Positions 48,529 to 60,521 of a stretch of 64,000 bases of DNA are shown piece by piece. The notes under the pieces are model-generated. The model saw only the letters and a list, made by a program, of their open reading frames with translations, had not been told where the DNA came from and searched no databases. Positions within the stretch are counted from its first letter, which is position 1. Each line of letters opens with the position of its first letter. The stretch is taken from NCBI RefSeq assembly GCF_020497125.1, contig NC_059077.1:31199340-31263339 (forward strand), read 5' to 3'. Source of the DNA: Mauremys mutica (lineage: Eukaryota; Chordata; Testudines; Geoemydidae). Position numbers and translations under genes: made by a program.

Positions 48529-49084
48529 TCAGTCATGAGCCATCTAAAAAACACTGGAGGAGGGGGGCATTGAGGAGGGAGAACACTATTTCATTAAGAA
48601 CAAAGATGCAGTGATAATTTTCTAAACTGGTTACCTATTAAAATAAACTTTCAGACCTAATACACTTCAATGCACTTCCAGGTCACATTGATTAAATAGA
48701 GTTCCTCTTACTAGCTAATGTGCATAATACTGTACCCATCTTACATTTGTATAGGAAATGCCAAACACATAACCAAGGGGGGCTGCATAATTTTATGATT
48801 AAAATCTTCAAATCCTTTTACTCATATCAAACCCAGCAAATTCTTAGCTTGTCTTTTCCTTTCAGATAGTTGTCAATTATAACACAATAAATAATGGATG
48901 AATCTTCAGGTTACACAGAATAAATACAGCAATTATCTGCCAGAAAGAAAGTACTGGAAGTGAGTAGAACAGCAAGTGCTTCCTCCTTAAAGAAGGAAAA
49001 CATGGTAGCTAATTGTTCCAGCCTACCTCCTTTGCACTCCCCAGCACAGGTTCTCCATTGTGCCACATTGCCGATAGCTTTCTG
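48529..49084. other. unassigned stretch
   Basis: No gene or classified repeat is recognised. It would include the 5' flank of the bornavirus-like element. Confidence 0.4.
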
Positions 49085-49310
49085 AAGACACTGGGCCCAA
49101 ACTGGACCTCATTTATACCAATATAAATTCAGAATACCTCCATTTAAATTAAGGGCCAGACCATTAGTTGGTGTAAACCACCATAGGTCCATTGAAGTTA
49201 CACCAATTTATGCCAGATGAGGATCTCATCACAATGACCTGTGATTACAGCAGAGTTACTCTGGATTCACACTGATGTACCTCAGATCAGATTTGGTTCA
49301 GCTTATAGAA
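49085..49310. repeat. old amniote palindromic repeats
   Basis: The paired segments ctcatttataccaatataaa and gttacaccaatttatgccag, and later gagttactctggattcacac, belong to the old sauropsid palindromic class. They are too diverged to set exact borders. Confidence 0.5.
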
Positions 49311-49317
49311 GTTTACA

Positions 49318-49499
49318 GATCATAGAATATCAGGATTGAAAGGGACCTCAGGAGATCATCTAGTCCAACCCCCTGCTCAAAGCAGGACCAAGCCCCAGAC
49401 AGATTTTTGCCCCAATCCCTAAATGGCCCCCTTAAGGATTGAACTCATAACCTTGGGTTTAGCAGGCCAATGCTCAAACCACTGAGCTATCCCTTCCCC
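49318..49499 (-). mobile_element. tRNA-derived SINE with CR1-like 3' tail
   Basis: Read on the minus strand it begins ggggaagggatagctcagtg. A box A-like tagctcagtgg lies at 49479-49489 and a box B-like gagttcaatcc at 49436-49446, as expected for a tRNA-derived Pol III promoter. A family body follows (agggggccatttagggattg). The last 70 bp match the CR1 3' end (gcagggggttggactagatg, ending gatattctatgat), so it would be mobilised by CR1 enzymes. The box B core ttcaatcc has lost the CpG of TTCGAATCC. No clear target duplication is seen. This is the well-known turtle SINE type. Confidence 0.9.
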
Positions 49500-50928
49500 T
49501 TCTCAGGTTGATTCTTCTAATGGCTTTGCATACCTGAGATTAATATTTAAATGTGAAAGTGCACTGTTGATGTAGAGTCAGCCATTCTGTTGTTCTTTTT
49601 GTTTTTATCATGAAGTATGATTTTTACAAGAACTGATTCATTTTGCCTGCTATTTTTAGAGTGGAAAAAATGACATCAGAGCTAAAGAACATTTCCTGCT
49701 ATGTTTGTTGTTCTGAAAAGGCCATCTTATCTTCAAAAACAGTTATTCTATTGTTGATGACCATTTGGGACAGGAAGGATGGTAGTAAGCATTCCACAGT
49801 AAAATAATCCCTGATTGGACAATATGTATTGTGTTACCTGAGAGTCATTCCAGTTGGTCAACATATCATTGTTATCCTGATTTTGCTTTAAAGACAAGGG
49901 AAGAAATCCTAGATCAGTGTCAAAGCCACAGATGAAAATACAATCCTGTGTTAACTTTCAGATGTCCCTTTTCACCTGAACAGCCAGAATATGGTGTTGG
50001 CTGGGGCTGTGAGGTTTGTTCAGTAATAGTCTTCTGTAATTATTAGCAGCTTAATTAATGTCTTTAGTTATCTTCTCAGCTGAAGGTTTTACCATGACCT
50101 TTGTAGGGCAAGTGAAATGGGCTGTGACCTGTTTTTCGATTAAGCACAGGAAACTAGAAGAAAATAGCATTAAGGAACAAAATGAAGGACTTGATCCTCT
50201 TTCAGCTGAAGGCAACAGCTGAACGCATATTGACTTCAAAGGGAGGATGATTGGACTCTAGACTGTGAGTGGGAGCTAACTACCTTGCCTTCACAGCTGA
50301 GGTTCACAGATATTTCAGGGAGCTGCAAAACTGCTCTAATAATGTGGTAGGTATACATAAGCGCTCTTTAATATTAAATAAATTTCAGTATTCCCTGTGT
50401 AAAGAAGGAACATATGGCTGGATAGGTCCTTATTTCCTGGGAGAAAGCTGATTTTCACACAAGTGATCATATAGAAAATTACTAATTAAATTTGAATAGA
50501 CATCAGCATCACAGTAAAGCAGGCACACACTGTAGCAGTGATCACCAAACTGCAGTCAGTGTGGATCACTATAATGGTCCAAAGACCATTTGCAGGTGGT
50601 CTGCAGAGAACATACTGGTCACTCGGTGTTGTCTACCCTTTTTATCTAGCTGCTAAAATGCATTAGAAGAAGCTAATACTTTCCTAATGTTACATACTTT
50701 CCTGATGTTGCTTTCCATGTAAAAAATAGCTGGAGTTGTCACAGGAATATTATTCTATCACCAACAGAAGGGGAGGAGTCTGTATGATCACCAATGGAAG
50801 GGGAGATGGCTCGTGAGGCTTTTTTTTCTATTCAGATATGGCTCTGTCAGTTCTCAAATGAATCCATGGTCTAACTGTATAACAAGACACAACAGGATAT
50901 AAGAATCTGAATTAGAACCAGTGTTTAC
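49500..50928. other. unassigned; weak hAT-like fragment near 50535
   Basis: No gene is recognised. The text agtgatcaccaaactgcagt at 50535-50560, followed by aggtggtctgcagagaac, resembles a hAT-type repeat start, but its other end is not found. An imperfect repetition around atcaccaacagaaggggag and atcaccaatggaaggggag lies at 50756-50804. Confidence 0.35.
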
Positions 50929-51336
50929 TAGAGCTGTTGGGAAAATGGATTTTTCCCACTGAAAATTTTGTGTTTTTGATGAAAAATCAAAACCCAAAAC
51001 ATTTCTGCTGGAACCTGAGATATTTTGATTCATAACTGCCACAGTGGTGCAAAATGGGAGATATGGTCCAGCTGAGAAATCCTGCCCAATAAAGAAGAAT
51101 AGGAGCATGAAGTACTTGAAGTACAGCTCTCATGAGGCACCCTGGTGGCATTCCAGAATCCACATTTTTCCAGTTTTAGTCTACAACCTAATTTTTTTTC
51201 AGGATTTGGGGCATTCAGTTTTTGACAAATGAAATTTTTCTGTGGAAAAAGAACACGTCACAGAAAATGTGTTTCATAATAAAGCCAATTTTATGTAGAA
51301 AAAAAAAGTTTCAATTGAATTTTTTTGTCTGTCCCT
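50929..51336. mobile_element. foldback element (copy 4), inverted centre
   Basis: It starts tagagctgttgggaaaatgg and ends gaatttttttgtctgtccct, with A/T-rich inverted arms. The central block reads in the opposite direction to other copies: its complement gives gaccatatctcccattttgc. Boundaries are approximate. Confidence 0.6.
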
Positions 51337-51696
51337 AATGTTTACCCTAGTGCAAATGATTCCCTGGAAAGATTATATGGTTAGACTGCGGTTAAAGTAG
51401 AGTTTAATAATATCAGAGCCCTGTTCAAAATGCTGCGGTTTTAATTTGCAGTGTGACAGATGAAAGGCTGGATCTTTGAATTGTTGTACAGGAAGAAGCA
51501 ACAAGGTTTCCAAATGCCCCAGAAGTGGGAATCTAGTGAGAAGTTGGAGTCAAATGGTTTATTTTGCCCTTTCAAACATTGGGCAAAACTGCAGTGAGAA
51601 GAAGAAACTTCAGTGGTCACTTTGTCATGCAATAGAAACAGAGCTAATTATAGCTGGACAGGAAAGATGGGGTTTTCAAAAGTGGTCAGCATTGAC

Positions 51697-51760
51697 CTGA
51701 TTCTGCTCCCTTTGAGGTCCCTGGAAATTTTATCCTTGACTTCAATGGGAGCAGAATTAG
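51697..51760. repeat. old palindromic repeat
   Basis: The arms ctgattctgctccc and gggagcagaattag are perfect inverts around a core containing cttgacttcaatgggagc. It is one of the best preserved copies of this old class in the window. Confidence 0.75.
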
Positions 51761-51827
51761 TCCCATGGTCAGTGCATTTCAGGATCCCACCTAAAACGAT
51801 TAGTTTCAGTGAGGTGTAAGTATGGTA

Positions 51828-51888
51828 TGAATAGCTGCAATTTAGTTGATATGCAGTAATGGTAAACTTGTCTCTCCTCCCTCCTTCT
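51828..51888 (+). repeat. 61-bp local duplication, copy A
   Basis: This segment (tgaatagctgcaatttagtt ... ctccctccttct) recurs at 53333-53393 in the same orientation with two mismatches. A looser match (gtaag...) extends a few bases upstream. It is not a repeat I recognise. Confidence 0.9.
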
Positions 51889-52031
51889 CACATCCTGTCT
51901 TCAGATCTCTGGCCTATACTTATCAATCCTGCAAGTTGTGCCAAGTCAGCCCTAAGTATGGTCACTAGAAGATTAACCCTTTTCTAGCATGGTGCCTTTT
52001 ATTGCCAACAGACCTCCACATAGATGAACTA
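51889..52031. other. unassigned stretch
   Basis: No gene or classified repeat is recognised. Confidence 0.4.
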
Positions 52032-52063
<32 letters not shown>

Positions 52064-52068
52064 TTTTT
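52032..52068. repeat. (CT)n followed by poly-T
   Basis: About twelve CT units are followed by a T run of roughly fourteen. It is ordinary simple sequence. Confidence 0.95.
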
Positions 52069-52599
52069 AAAGCTTGATTCCTTTTTTAACATGCAGAATG
52101 TTTTGGACCAGACAGTGGCCCTTCAGCAAATTCATTCAAATTCAGAGCAATGTGCACTGATGTAGTTTCCATAATCCTCCTCCAGCATAGACAGAGAGAA
52201 GAGTTTGGTGGTGTTTACTCAAGGAGACACCATTGTTCAAATTATGGCTTTTCCAATGCCAGGCTTTAACAGAGCTCCCTTCTGAGTTTTACTGATTTTG
52301 CTTGGGTTGCTTGATTTAGTTAGCCACAATAAGTGTGGTTTCTTTTATTCATATCTAATTGAATTCATGATTTAATGACACATTCTCTGCAACTATGGTC
52401 AAAACAGTGCTGTAGATTAATTGTTAATTATAAATTTAATCATGATTAAATTGTTGAGTGGAACAAAAATGCCTCATTAAAACACAGAAGCTTCCTGAAA
52501 AATGAATGTTTGTAGCCTTAGTTATTTCCTTTTATACTATTTCTGCCCCAGTATATCTTTAAAAGAAATGGTTTGTGTGTTTGTGTGTGTGCACATGAG

Positions 52600-53125
52600 A
52601 ATGAATTCAGTGTTTGAGAAAAGTACTGAACTGACATTTTTGATCCAAACAAAACATTGACATTCTCAAATTGAAACATTTCATTTTGTCTTGATTCTAC
52701 AATAAACCTCTGTTCCCCAAAGCTGGTGGAATGCCTCACTGGAGCTGTGAATCATGTTCTGCATGCCCCAGTCTCCTGTCGGAGCTGGACTCCCTGGCTG
52801 GACTACACCTCCCACAATGCACTGTGCTCATGGAACTCCTATGCTGCATCACATCAGTTCATCCAAAGAAGAGACCAGGGTGGATCATGAGAGATGTAAT
52901 TGAGATCATCACAACACAGAAGTATGGGGACATGAGGTATCTGACCTAAAACTCTCATAAGCACCATGACAGCTCAGGCAAATGTTGATCTGACCTGAAA
53001 TGAAACATTTCAATTTGATTTGACAACTGAATTTTTTTGATGTGGGACAGTTTAACCCAAAATGATATTTCATTTAGATTTTTTCCAACAGAAAAAAATG
53101 AAAAAATTCTACAAAAATTTCACTC
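52600..53125. mobile_element. foldback element (copy 5)
   Basis: The A/T-rich arms (gaaacatttcattttg near 52674 and its inverse patterns around 53000-53110) flank a centre with ctggactccctggctggact and actacacctcccacaatgc at 52802. It is the longest and least symmetrical copy of the family. Outer limits are approximate. Confidence 0.6.
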
Positions 53126-53134
53126 TCCGCAGAC

Positions 53135-53262
53135 TTTCTATGCGACCTAGGTCAAGTTATTGTCTTTCTGTGTCCTGGTTCCCCATCTGTAAAATGGGGA
53201 TAATTGTACTTGCCTACTGCACAGGGATGTTGTGAAGATAAATACATTGATTGTGAGGTGCT
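53135..53262 (+). mobile_element. MIR-like CORE-SINE
   Basis: The text gacctaggtcaagttattgt, then ggttccccatctgtaaaatg and gggatgttgtgaagataaat, ending attgtgaggtgctcagatat, follows the conserved body of MIR-type SINEs known across amniotes. The tRNA-derived head is not clearly seen. Confidence 0.8.
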
Positions 53263-53266
53263 CAGA

Positions 53267-53322
53267 TATGAGCAGGGGGTTGGACTAGATGATCTCCTGA
53301 GGTCCCTTCCAACCCTAATAAT
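53267..53322 (+). mobile_element. CR1 3' tail or SINE tail, about 55 bp
   Basis: The stretch gagcagggggttggactaga through cttccaaccctaataatct is only the last part of a CR1-type 3' end. It follows the MIR-like SINE directly and is followed at once by copy B of the 61-bp duplication. Confidence 0.8.
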
Positions 53323-53332
53323 CTGTAAGGTC

Positions 53333-53393
53333 TGAATAGCTGCAATTTAGTTGCTATGCAGTAATGATAAACTTGTCTCTCCTCCCTCCTTCT
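53333..53393 (+). repeat. 61-bp local duplication, copy B
   Basis: It matches 51828-51888 with two substitutions, about 1.5 kb downstream in direct orientation, immediately after a CR1-type tail. Confidence 0.9.
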
Positions 53394-55139
53394 GATGTTT
53401 GCATGAGGCATCACAGATTGAGACTGGAAAAATGCTTTTGATGGGAGGGGGTTCTATTATGGTAAAATACAGTAATTTTCCCCCAATCTAATATTCTAAA
53501 CCCCACACTGAAAGCTTATATATTAATCTAATACATTAAAAAAACATAGTACCTGTTGTTGTTTATTATTTTCAATTGATTTTAGCTTCCATGTAGATTT
53601 TAACTGACTTCATAGATGGTATTTAACTAAAGGGACTGATAATTGTGCAGAATGCGTTATGTTCCAATGGTAATTATTTCTAGTATAGGTGTATGTTCCT
53701 AAGCCTTAAACAGAATGAGAAGCTAATGTCACCAGCCTCGAGAGTGTTTATTGATGTACAGCTAAAGCAATTGCAGTGCAGCCTAGTAACAATGCAATGC
53801 AAAAATGAGACCTCGGAAAAGCTAGGTGAGCCAGAGAACATATTTAGTCGCCGATGTCATGTAAATAAACAAGCAGTTCATCAGTTTGTTATTGCTGGCC
53901 CTAAATGCATAAACTCATGAGGAAAAACCCAAGGCAGGATTATCACAATCTGTCTTAGGTCTGTTAAATCCAATCAAAATTGGTTGAAATGTGCACATTG
54001 CTGCTGTGAAACTGAGGAATGCAAGTGCAGCAGCAAGGCCTGAGAAGACCTACACAGCCTGTTTGAAACCTACTGATGTGCTCTAGTCACTTAACGGCAT
54101 CTTATAAAACAGCTGGTCTCAAACGTTCAAATATTGATTCAGTTTATGGAAATCTGGTATTACACTATTGCTGTCTCTAGCAAACAGCTTATATAAACAG
54201 ATCTGACATGATTGTACCATCTGGTTTTATTTCTCGAGTTCTTTGACTACATTTTTTAGGGGGGTGGGGTGATTAATTGGAGTGATTTATAACTCCCTCT
54301 TGCTTCCTTCAAGGTGGATGATGACAAATCCGTAAACGCTACAAATTTTGGTGTCCAGGATCATGAGGGTTTTCAGTTAATGGTTAACTGCATGACAAAT
54401 CTCTGCTGTGCATTCATGTGTGACTCCAATGAGTGGGTGATAAGGCCTAAATCCTACATATCGTACAAATGTGCAGCCTGAGAAGGAAGTAGGCAGTGTG
54501 TGCTTTTACCATGCCACATTTACCATACATTAGCAAAGGCAAATATGGTGAAATGAGAGGTTTTGAAGAGATAAACAGGTTGTGGACCTTGTGCAAACAT
54601 CAATAACAGTTTAAGTACTGTAGCTGGGTAGAAACTGAAGCTGGAGCCTGTGAGCAGGGTATAAAGTCTATGGAATTCAGTCAGAGCAAAGATTGTCATT
54701 ACATTCCTCCCTCACTAGCCTGCTTCTCCCACTATGTATTTCAGACCCCACCATCCATCCGAGGTCATCTTGCAGAACTGCAACTCAGTATGACAGGGCC
54801 ATTGTTTTGTTGGTCAGATACTCCAAAAACAGTGTTTATGAACATTTATTTGAATTTTGAATAGCTGCATGGGTCACTCTGTTTTTATTTGCTCTCCATG
54901 AACATTGATACAAATAAGTTTTAGTTCACACAAATGTTTGGGCAATGGGGCTTGTTATTTATGAGTGCAATTCACCTCTGTATAGAAGGCCAGAACAAGA
55001 CTTTTACATTTAAGTGTTGTGTAATCCTATTTTGAGTATTCACACTTAAACAAAAGCATTTTTTATGAGAAAAAGAGTTTCTGTTGTTTATTATTAGCTA
55101 TTATTCATTAGATGTTCCATATTTGCTTTTCATTATTCT
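53394..55139. other. unassigned stretch
   Basis: No gene or classified repeat is recognised in 1.7 kb; open frames are short. Confidence 0.4.
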
Positions 55140-56248
55140 GGTGCCACTTGGAATTGGAGTACCACTGAGCCCACCTGACCCACCAGCCTGAGTTCCCTCT
55201 ACACTGTACTACTATGCAGCCTGTCAAGCCCTTCCCCAGGCTTCAGGCTGCATTTAACCAGCACACATACAGGTACAACTACAACTCTACACATAGATGC
55301 TGAGATCAGCTCTGCATGGGAAGGCTCAGCTAAGGCACCTCTCAATTACTAAGGCACACACACCCCCTCTGGAGTATAAACCTCAAACTATACTGTCATG
55401 CGCTGCACAGGGAACTGTACAGTGTCAGCTCATGAAATTTGCCCCCTCCCTCAATGTGGAGGAAGATATGCAACCATTTTCTGCCCCAAGTATGATTTCC
55501 ACACTGGTTTTAGACAAAACAAAAACAAGTTTATTAACTACAAAAGGATAGATTTTAAGTGATTATAAGTGATAGCAAACAGATCAAAGCAGATTACCAT
55601 AGAAAATAAACAAAACCGCAAACTGAGCTTAACACACTAGATAGGTAGGATATAATTTAGCAAATTCTCACCCTAAGTGATAAAGAGTCTGGCAGATTCT
55701 CAAGGCACAAGTTGCCTTGGCTTTCCCAGGTTTTCATACAAAATCACTCTAGCCTGGACCATCACTTCCCACAGTTCAGTCCTTGCCCCTCAGGTGTTTC
55801 CAGGTGTGTTGTTGTAAGGAGATGTTATGATGTTATTGTCCCCCTTTTATATCTTCTTCCACTTGCTGGACAGATCTTTTGCTGTGACCTGAGTCAAACA
55901 GCTCCCATTGTGTAGAGCTATCTCTGAGAGGTTGCTATTATACACAGTTCCTGGGATAATCCTTCCGCTTGTGTGCATTTCCTCAAGAAGCCATTAACAT
56001 TGTTTGGCCTTTTTACTGTCATACCTGAAAGGCTGCTTTTGGGTGTTTTCAACCTCACAACATGTTTCAATGACACATACATAGCCAAACTTCATAACTT
56101 CACATATGATGATAGCACATACAATCCAATGAGATATTACTGTCCAGCACATCAAGACTTTTAGAATGATACCACACAAGGCATACTTTGTACAAAACTT
56201 ATCCTAATAACATGACAGTGGTGAATATTGGGGTACCAGGGTGTTACA
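55140..56248 (-). mobile_element. probable LTR of a turtle retrotransposon (antisense)
   Basis: On the minus strand the start tgtaacaccctggtacccca at 56248 matches an LTR start I recognise from turtles. The plus-strand text gtttattaactacaaaagga at about 55530, and gattataagtgatagcaaac just after, are hallmarks of the same LTR class read backwards. The far end near 55140 (tgccacttgg) is a guess, and the flanking tetramers ctgg/ctgc match at three of four positions. No internal gag or pol region adjoins it, so it may be a solo LTR. Confidence 0.5.
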
Positions 56249-56489
56249 CTGCTGTTTCAAACATTTCAGTTATCCAGTTGGGGAGCAGAAACCATACAAT
56301 TTAACTAAGGTGACCAATCACACACAGTGAGTAATGATAACAAATGTTAAGTGAACTGTAGATGAACAATCCACCCTTGAGTGGAAAGAAATCCATGTGT
56401 TTCAGTGGTCAGAGGATGTTCTAACTCCTGAGCACAGAGCTCCCACAGACGCCCAGTATACCTGCAATTTAACATAGGAATCCAGACAA

Positions 56490-57060
56490 TATTTTAAGTA
56501 TGTATACCTTTATTATTATCCATACCCTTTTTTTAATGCATATGATCCATGCCCTAAACTCCTGGACACAATGGTATTTTGTGGTAATAAATTCCACTGG
56601 ATAATTGTGCAATGTGTGAAAAAACATTTATTGGTATGTGAATTTTCCATCTTTTATTTTTATTGAATTGCTGTTTTTCTTGTATTATAGGGAGGTTGAA
56701 GTTCCTGACCTATTTAATGCTATTCATTATGTTGTATACTTTTATCCTCACCCTTTTTATTCATCTCCCCTCTAAGTTAACAGGGCCAATCATATCAAAC
56801 CTTGCATACATGAATGTTTTTTCAATCCCTTTATCACGCCCCTCACCCATCTCTGAACCCCATCTGCTGTTTCTATATCATTTTAGAGATGAAGTGGTCA
56901 GAACTGAACACAATATTACAGCCAAGGCCACACCATTGATTTATATAATGCAACGGCACTTTAATTTCATATTATTTTCCATTCTACTCATTATGCAGCC
57001 TAACATTTCCTCTTTTGTTTTTTTTTGTAACCAGTGCTACATATTGAGCAGAGATCTAAA
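56490..57060 (-). mobile_element. older CR1 LINE, antisense
   Basis: Text such as ggtaataaattccactggat, then gaggttgaagttcctgacct and ggtcagaactgaacacaata, followed by ggccacaccattgatttata, matches the antisense of a CR1 ORF2 C-terminal region. Divergence is high. The 137-codon plus-strand frame at 56663-57076 is the non-coding strand of this CR1 and is not a gene. Confidence 0.7.
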
Positions 57061-57499
57061 AAAGCAGATAAAATAGTATTTATTGTCAAATAATAGTTTT
57101 TGAATAACTTTGGTGGTACATTATCACATGCGTCTGTATTTTAATTTCTAGGGATATTTTGGTTTGGTTTGGTTTCCCAATTTTCTTTAAAAAAAATTGT
57201 TTTTTAAATGGAAAAATCCCAATCTTATTAGTCTTGGGGGCCATCAGCTCCTTCAACTGAAATTTTTAGGCTTATAGAGTTTAAGAGCTCTATGGGCTTC
57301 CTTACCACAATTTGAAGCTTCATTATTTGTTCAAACACCACTCCGCTTTGCTTTGAAGTTCAGATTTGAACAACTCTCCGAGACTTACAGCAAAACTGAT
57401 TTGAAAACTCCAAGCTTTGCCCAATTTCCATTCAAAACCATAAATTGTCCCAATCTCAGATAAAACTCAGTCAAATCTAGCTGAGGTTGGGGTTTCATT
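57061..57499. other. unassigned stretch
   Basis: No gene or classified repeat is recognised. Confidence 0.35.
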
Positions 57500-57603
57500 A
57501 TGTAAGGGATGGTATACACAAAATTTGCCTCAATTTAACTAAAGGTGTAATGTTAAACCAATATAGTTAAACCAGTGCGATTTTGTATGTAGACCTAGCC
57601 TCA
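57500..57603. mobile_element. short MITE with 'tctacac'-type inverted ends
   Basis: The left end aagggatggtatacacaaaa and the right end ttttgtatgtagacctagcct are inverted with mismatches. The centre has ctcaatttaactaaaggtgt beside the inverse atatagttaaaccagtgc. Similar small elements are common in turtles. Confidence 0.6.
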
Positions 57604-59840
57604 GTTTCACACATCCCTAAAACTGACTCATATCTGTCCAGTGCCCCTGATGATAGCACATAAAGCAGAATCTAAGCCATAGCGTGTAAGGTTCAGGCCA
57701 GAATGGTACGTTCAGGATCTCTACACATACAGTATTCTGTTTAAACCAAAGCTTAAAATATTTCCCATCTTATTCAATAGTTTAAGTGTAGATGTTATTG
57801 TCATTTACCTGGCAGCAGGCTGCGCAGGTGGCAAATGGAGTCTGAGTGAGAGTTCAACAGCTGAGTTAATTAGTAGATGGCAGTTTGCAGTGTTGTCAAC
57901 CTGCCAGTGGGAACTGTCGGTGCTTCTGGCACAAGTATGAAATGATGATCTCCAAGGCTCATAATATTTGTTTCTCACACTGTGGATACATTTTATTTCC
58001 AATAGCTCACACTTCAGAGGCAATTACTAGAATTAATATGTAGATGCCACTTCTAATGATGGGAGCATCATAAAAGGTCCAGAGATGTATCCAAAATGTA
58101 GGATATTTGTATAAACCTGATCTCACAACATTTTAAGGCCCTCCAACTCCTGTTATCATAATCCCCCAAACGCTTCCTTTTTTCTCTATCCCTATGTGAC
58201 TCTACAATAGGCCCACATAATCTTAAGAGGCTTCTGCCTCCCTCCCTGACAGTCCAAGTTCTTTTTAAATCAGCAACACCCCAATGTGCTCACCAGTTCT
58301 GGAGTCATTTCTTCTTTCCCCTCTACAGTACTGATATAGCTTTTGCAGACCCTTGGGGCTACCTACTGCAAATATGCCTCAGGCTGTAATATTCTTCAGC
58401 AGCCAAGGAGCCACAGAGAACATGGGATTTTCAAAGGGAAATTATCAGAGTGGAGGTGAGCCAGCCGACCTATCAAAGGATGTAGCAAAAAGGGAGGTGC
58501 AGTAAACTTGTGGGTACTGGTGCACTCTGTTTACATGTTTTAGGCTGATTTATTGTTGATGTGTTTGAGCAGTGGCCCACGTAGCTTGGTAGTGGGTGCT
58601 CTGTAACTCATGGCCTACCTTTTCAAAAATGACCTCCAGGCTTGTGGTTACAAAATATATATGGGCATAAATTTGCAGGTGCAATAAATTGTGTCTATGG
58701 TCTTATCCTTTTAGATTCTTAGCCACTTGAAAATACTCAAAAATGAGGTAATAATTACACATCCAAATAAGTGCAGTTGAAAGCACAATTAATTGTATCT
58801 GCAATGTTGTTCTTGAAACTAATTGCAAGTAAAACACTGCACTCACAATCTTGCAAGATCAGTTGATCTCATGAGATCTCTACCAATACTGAGCCAAAAT
58901 CTTATGAGAATTGCTCATGAGATTTCAGTGCCATCAATTCTATTCTTATAGTCTACCCCTTGCATGGTCTTGAATTTGAATTCCGAAGTCAAGTCAAAAT
59001 GTTTTCATGTAAAATTGCACTAACTAGGATCACAGGACTGCCAATATTCAGTCCAGGACCAATTTTAGTTTAAATCTCTTGATTTCTTGCTGTGAGTAGA
59101 ATTATAGAAACATCTGTTTTATGCTATGGGAATTCTAGGCTTTCCGGTGATATACAGTGTTCATTTTTAGTCATGGTAGCTCAGAAGATGTCAGAATTTA
59201 AAACTGCAATGCTCTGATTTATGGAAGAGTTAATTCAGATCATTTTAAGTAATATATTCCCTGTCATTCAGAAACCAGTAATGTACACACCATGTGTGGA
59301 ATAGTTGGCGTGGTTAAGTAAGTGTGTTGGAGGTGTCTGGAGAATTCAAAAATTAAAAATAAAATCACTTATTTGTCTAAAACACACTCTCCTTGTGTTA
59401 ATATTCAGAACAATTCAATCAGAGGCCTGTATACGTGAGACACTTTCACATGGGGAGAGATCAGTAAGCTTGAGCCAATTGCTTGTATCTGCTCTATTTA
59501 GAGAAGAGATGAATAAGGGGGGCAGGCACTAGGCCATGAAGTGCATATATTTCTATCTGTCAGATATTATTATATTATATTATATTATATACCATACTGA
59601 GAAGCATATGTATTGAATGACAGGTCAGGCAATATTTGGTTTACTGAATAGCATCACTACTCATATTGTTCTGCAGCCTAATATTCAGCTCACCCATAGG
59701 TGTACAGCCTCAGTGGTTTTTGGTGTCATTCTCAACCTGAGATGTATGTTTCTAATAGAGAATGCCTGGCTGACTGAATTACATAATTAAGTTCCATGTT
59801 CCCACTGAGCTAGAAACTTGAAATATGAAATATTACTGAG
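57604..59840. other. unassigned; (TATAT)n at 59567-59590
   Basis: No gene is recognised. A short AT pentamer microsatellite is at 59567-59590, and gatctcatgagatctc-type palindromes lie near 58864-58925. Confidence 0.4.
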
Positions 59841-60045
59841 TTATAGAGTTTAAGGCCAGAAGGGACCACCAAATCATCTAGATGATCTCCTGCATACCAC
59901 AGGCCACCAGCTCCCGTATACCAAACCCAACAACCAAAATCAGACCAAAGTATTACAGCCCACAGGAGATTAGATTATTATGTTCCACAGGCAGATAATA
60001 GGAGGGACCAATGTGCACCAGTGCCTGAGGCCCCCACAATGGCAA
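59841..60045 (-). mobile_element. CR1 3' region, antisense
   Basis: The text gagtttaaggccagaaggga, then cctgcataccacaggccacc and aaagtattacagcccacagg, ending atgggccactgat, is the 3' untranslated region of a CR1 subfamily in reverse. It is truncated at its 5' side. Confidence 0.8.
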
Positions 60046-60362
60046 GGAAATAATGGGCCACTGATTATTGGTGAGAAAGAAGGAGGAGTGATATATTTGA
60101 CATTTTTAACATAGGTTACCAAAATGCCATCAATGTAACAATATACACACTCATTTCCCCCATCAGTTGGTCATGTTAGGTACAAAGCCTATAATATGAG
60201 TACACTGAGATAATCTGAAATTACCTGGTCTGTTTATCAGATTTTAGATAAGAAAGATGAGAGAGGCAAGCAAGTGTGCTGCCAATACTGACATGGCAGC
60301 CATAGACACTGCCTTCTGTTGGATACCATCAGAATTACAACTCTATGTATTAAGCTCTACAG
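60046..60362. other. unassigned stretch
   Basis: No gene or classified repeat is recognised. Confidence 0.35.
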
Positions 60363-60521
60363 TAGTGGGTCTCAACCTGCTGCCCAATCAGCACACAGCT
60401 GCAGCCCATGTGACATCCTCAGGTCTATAAAAGTAGTATATCTATTATGTGGATGTGGCTGACATAATATATAGAGAGCTGCATATGCAACCCACAATGG
60501 TAAATAGGTTGAGAACCACTG
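60363..60521. mobile_element. short hAT-type MITE
   Basis: The left end tagtgggtctcaacctg and the right end aggttgagaaccactg are inverted copies. The interior has cagcccatgtgacatcctca and agagctgcatatgcaaccca. The flanking octamers ctctacag and ttccacac agree at five of eight positions, a possible aged duplication. Confidence 0.75.

Noticed and set aside
56663..57076. 137-codon plus-strand frame rich in hydrophobic residues
   Set aside because: It is the non-coding strand of an antisense CR1 fragment; the hydrophobicity reflects reversed A/G-rich codons.
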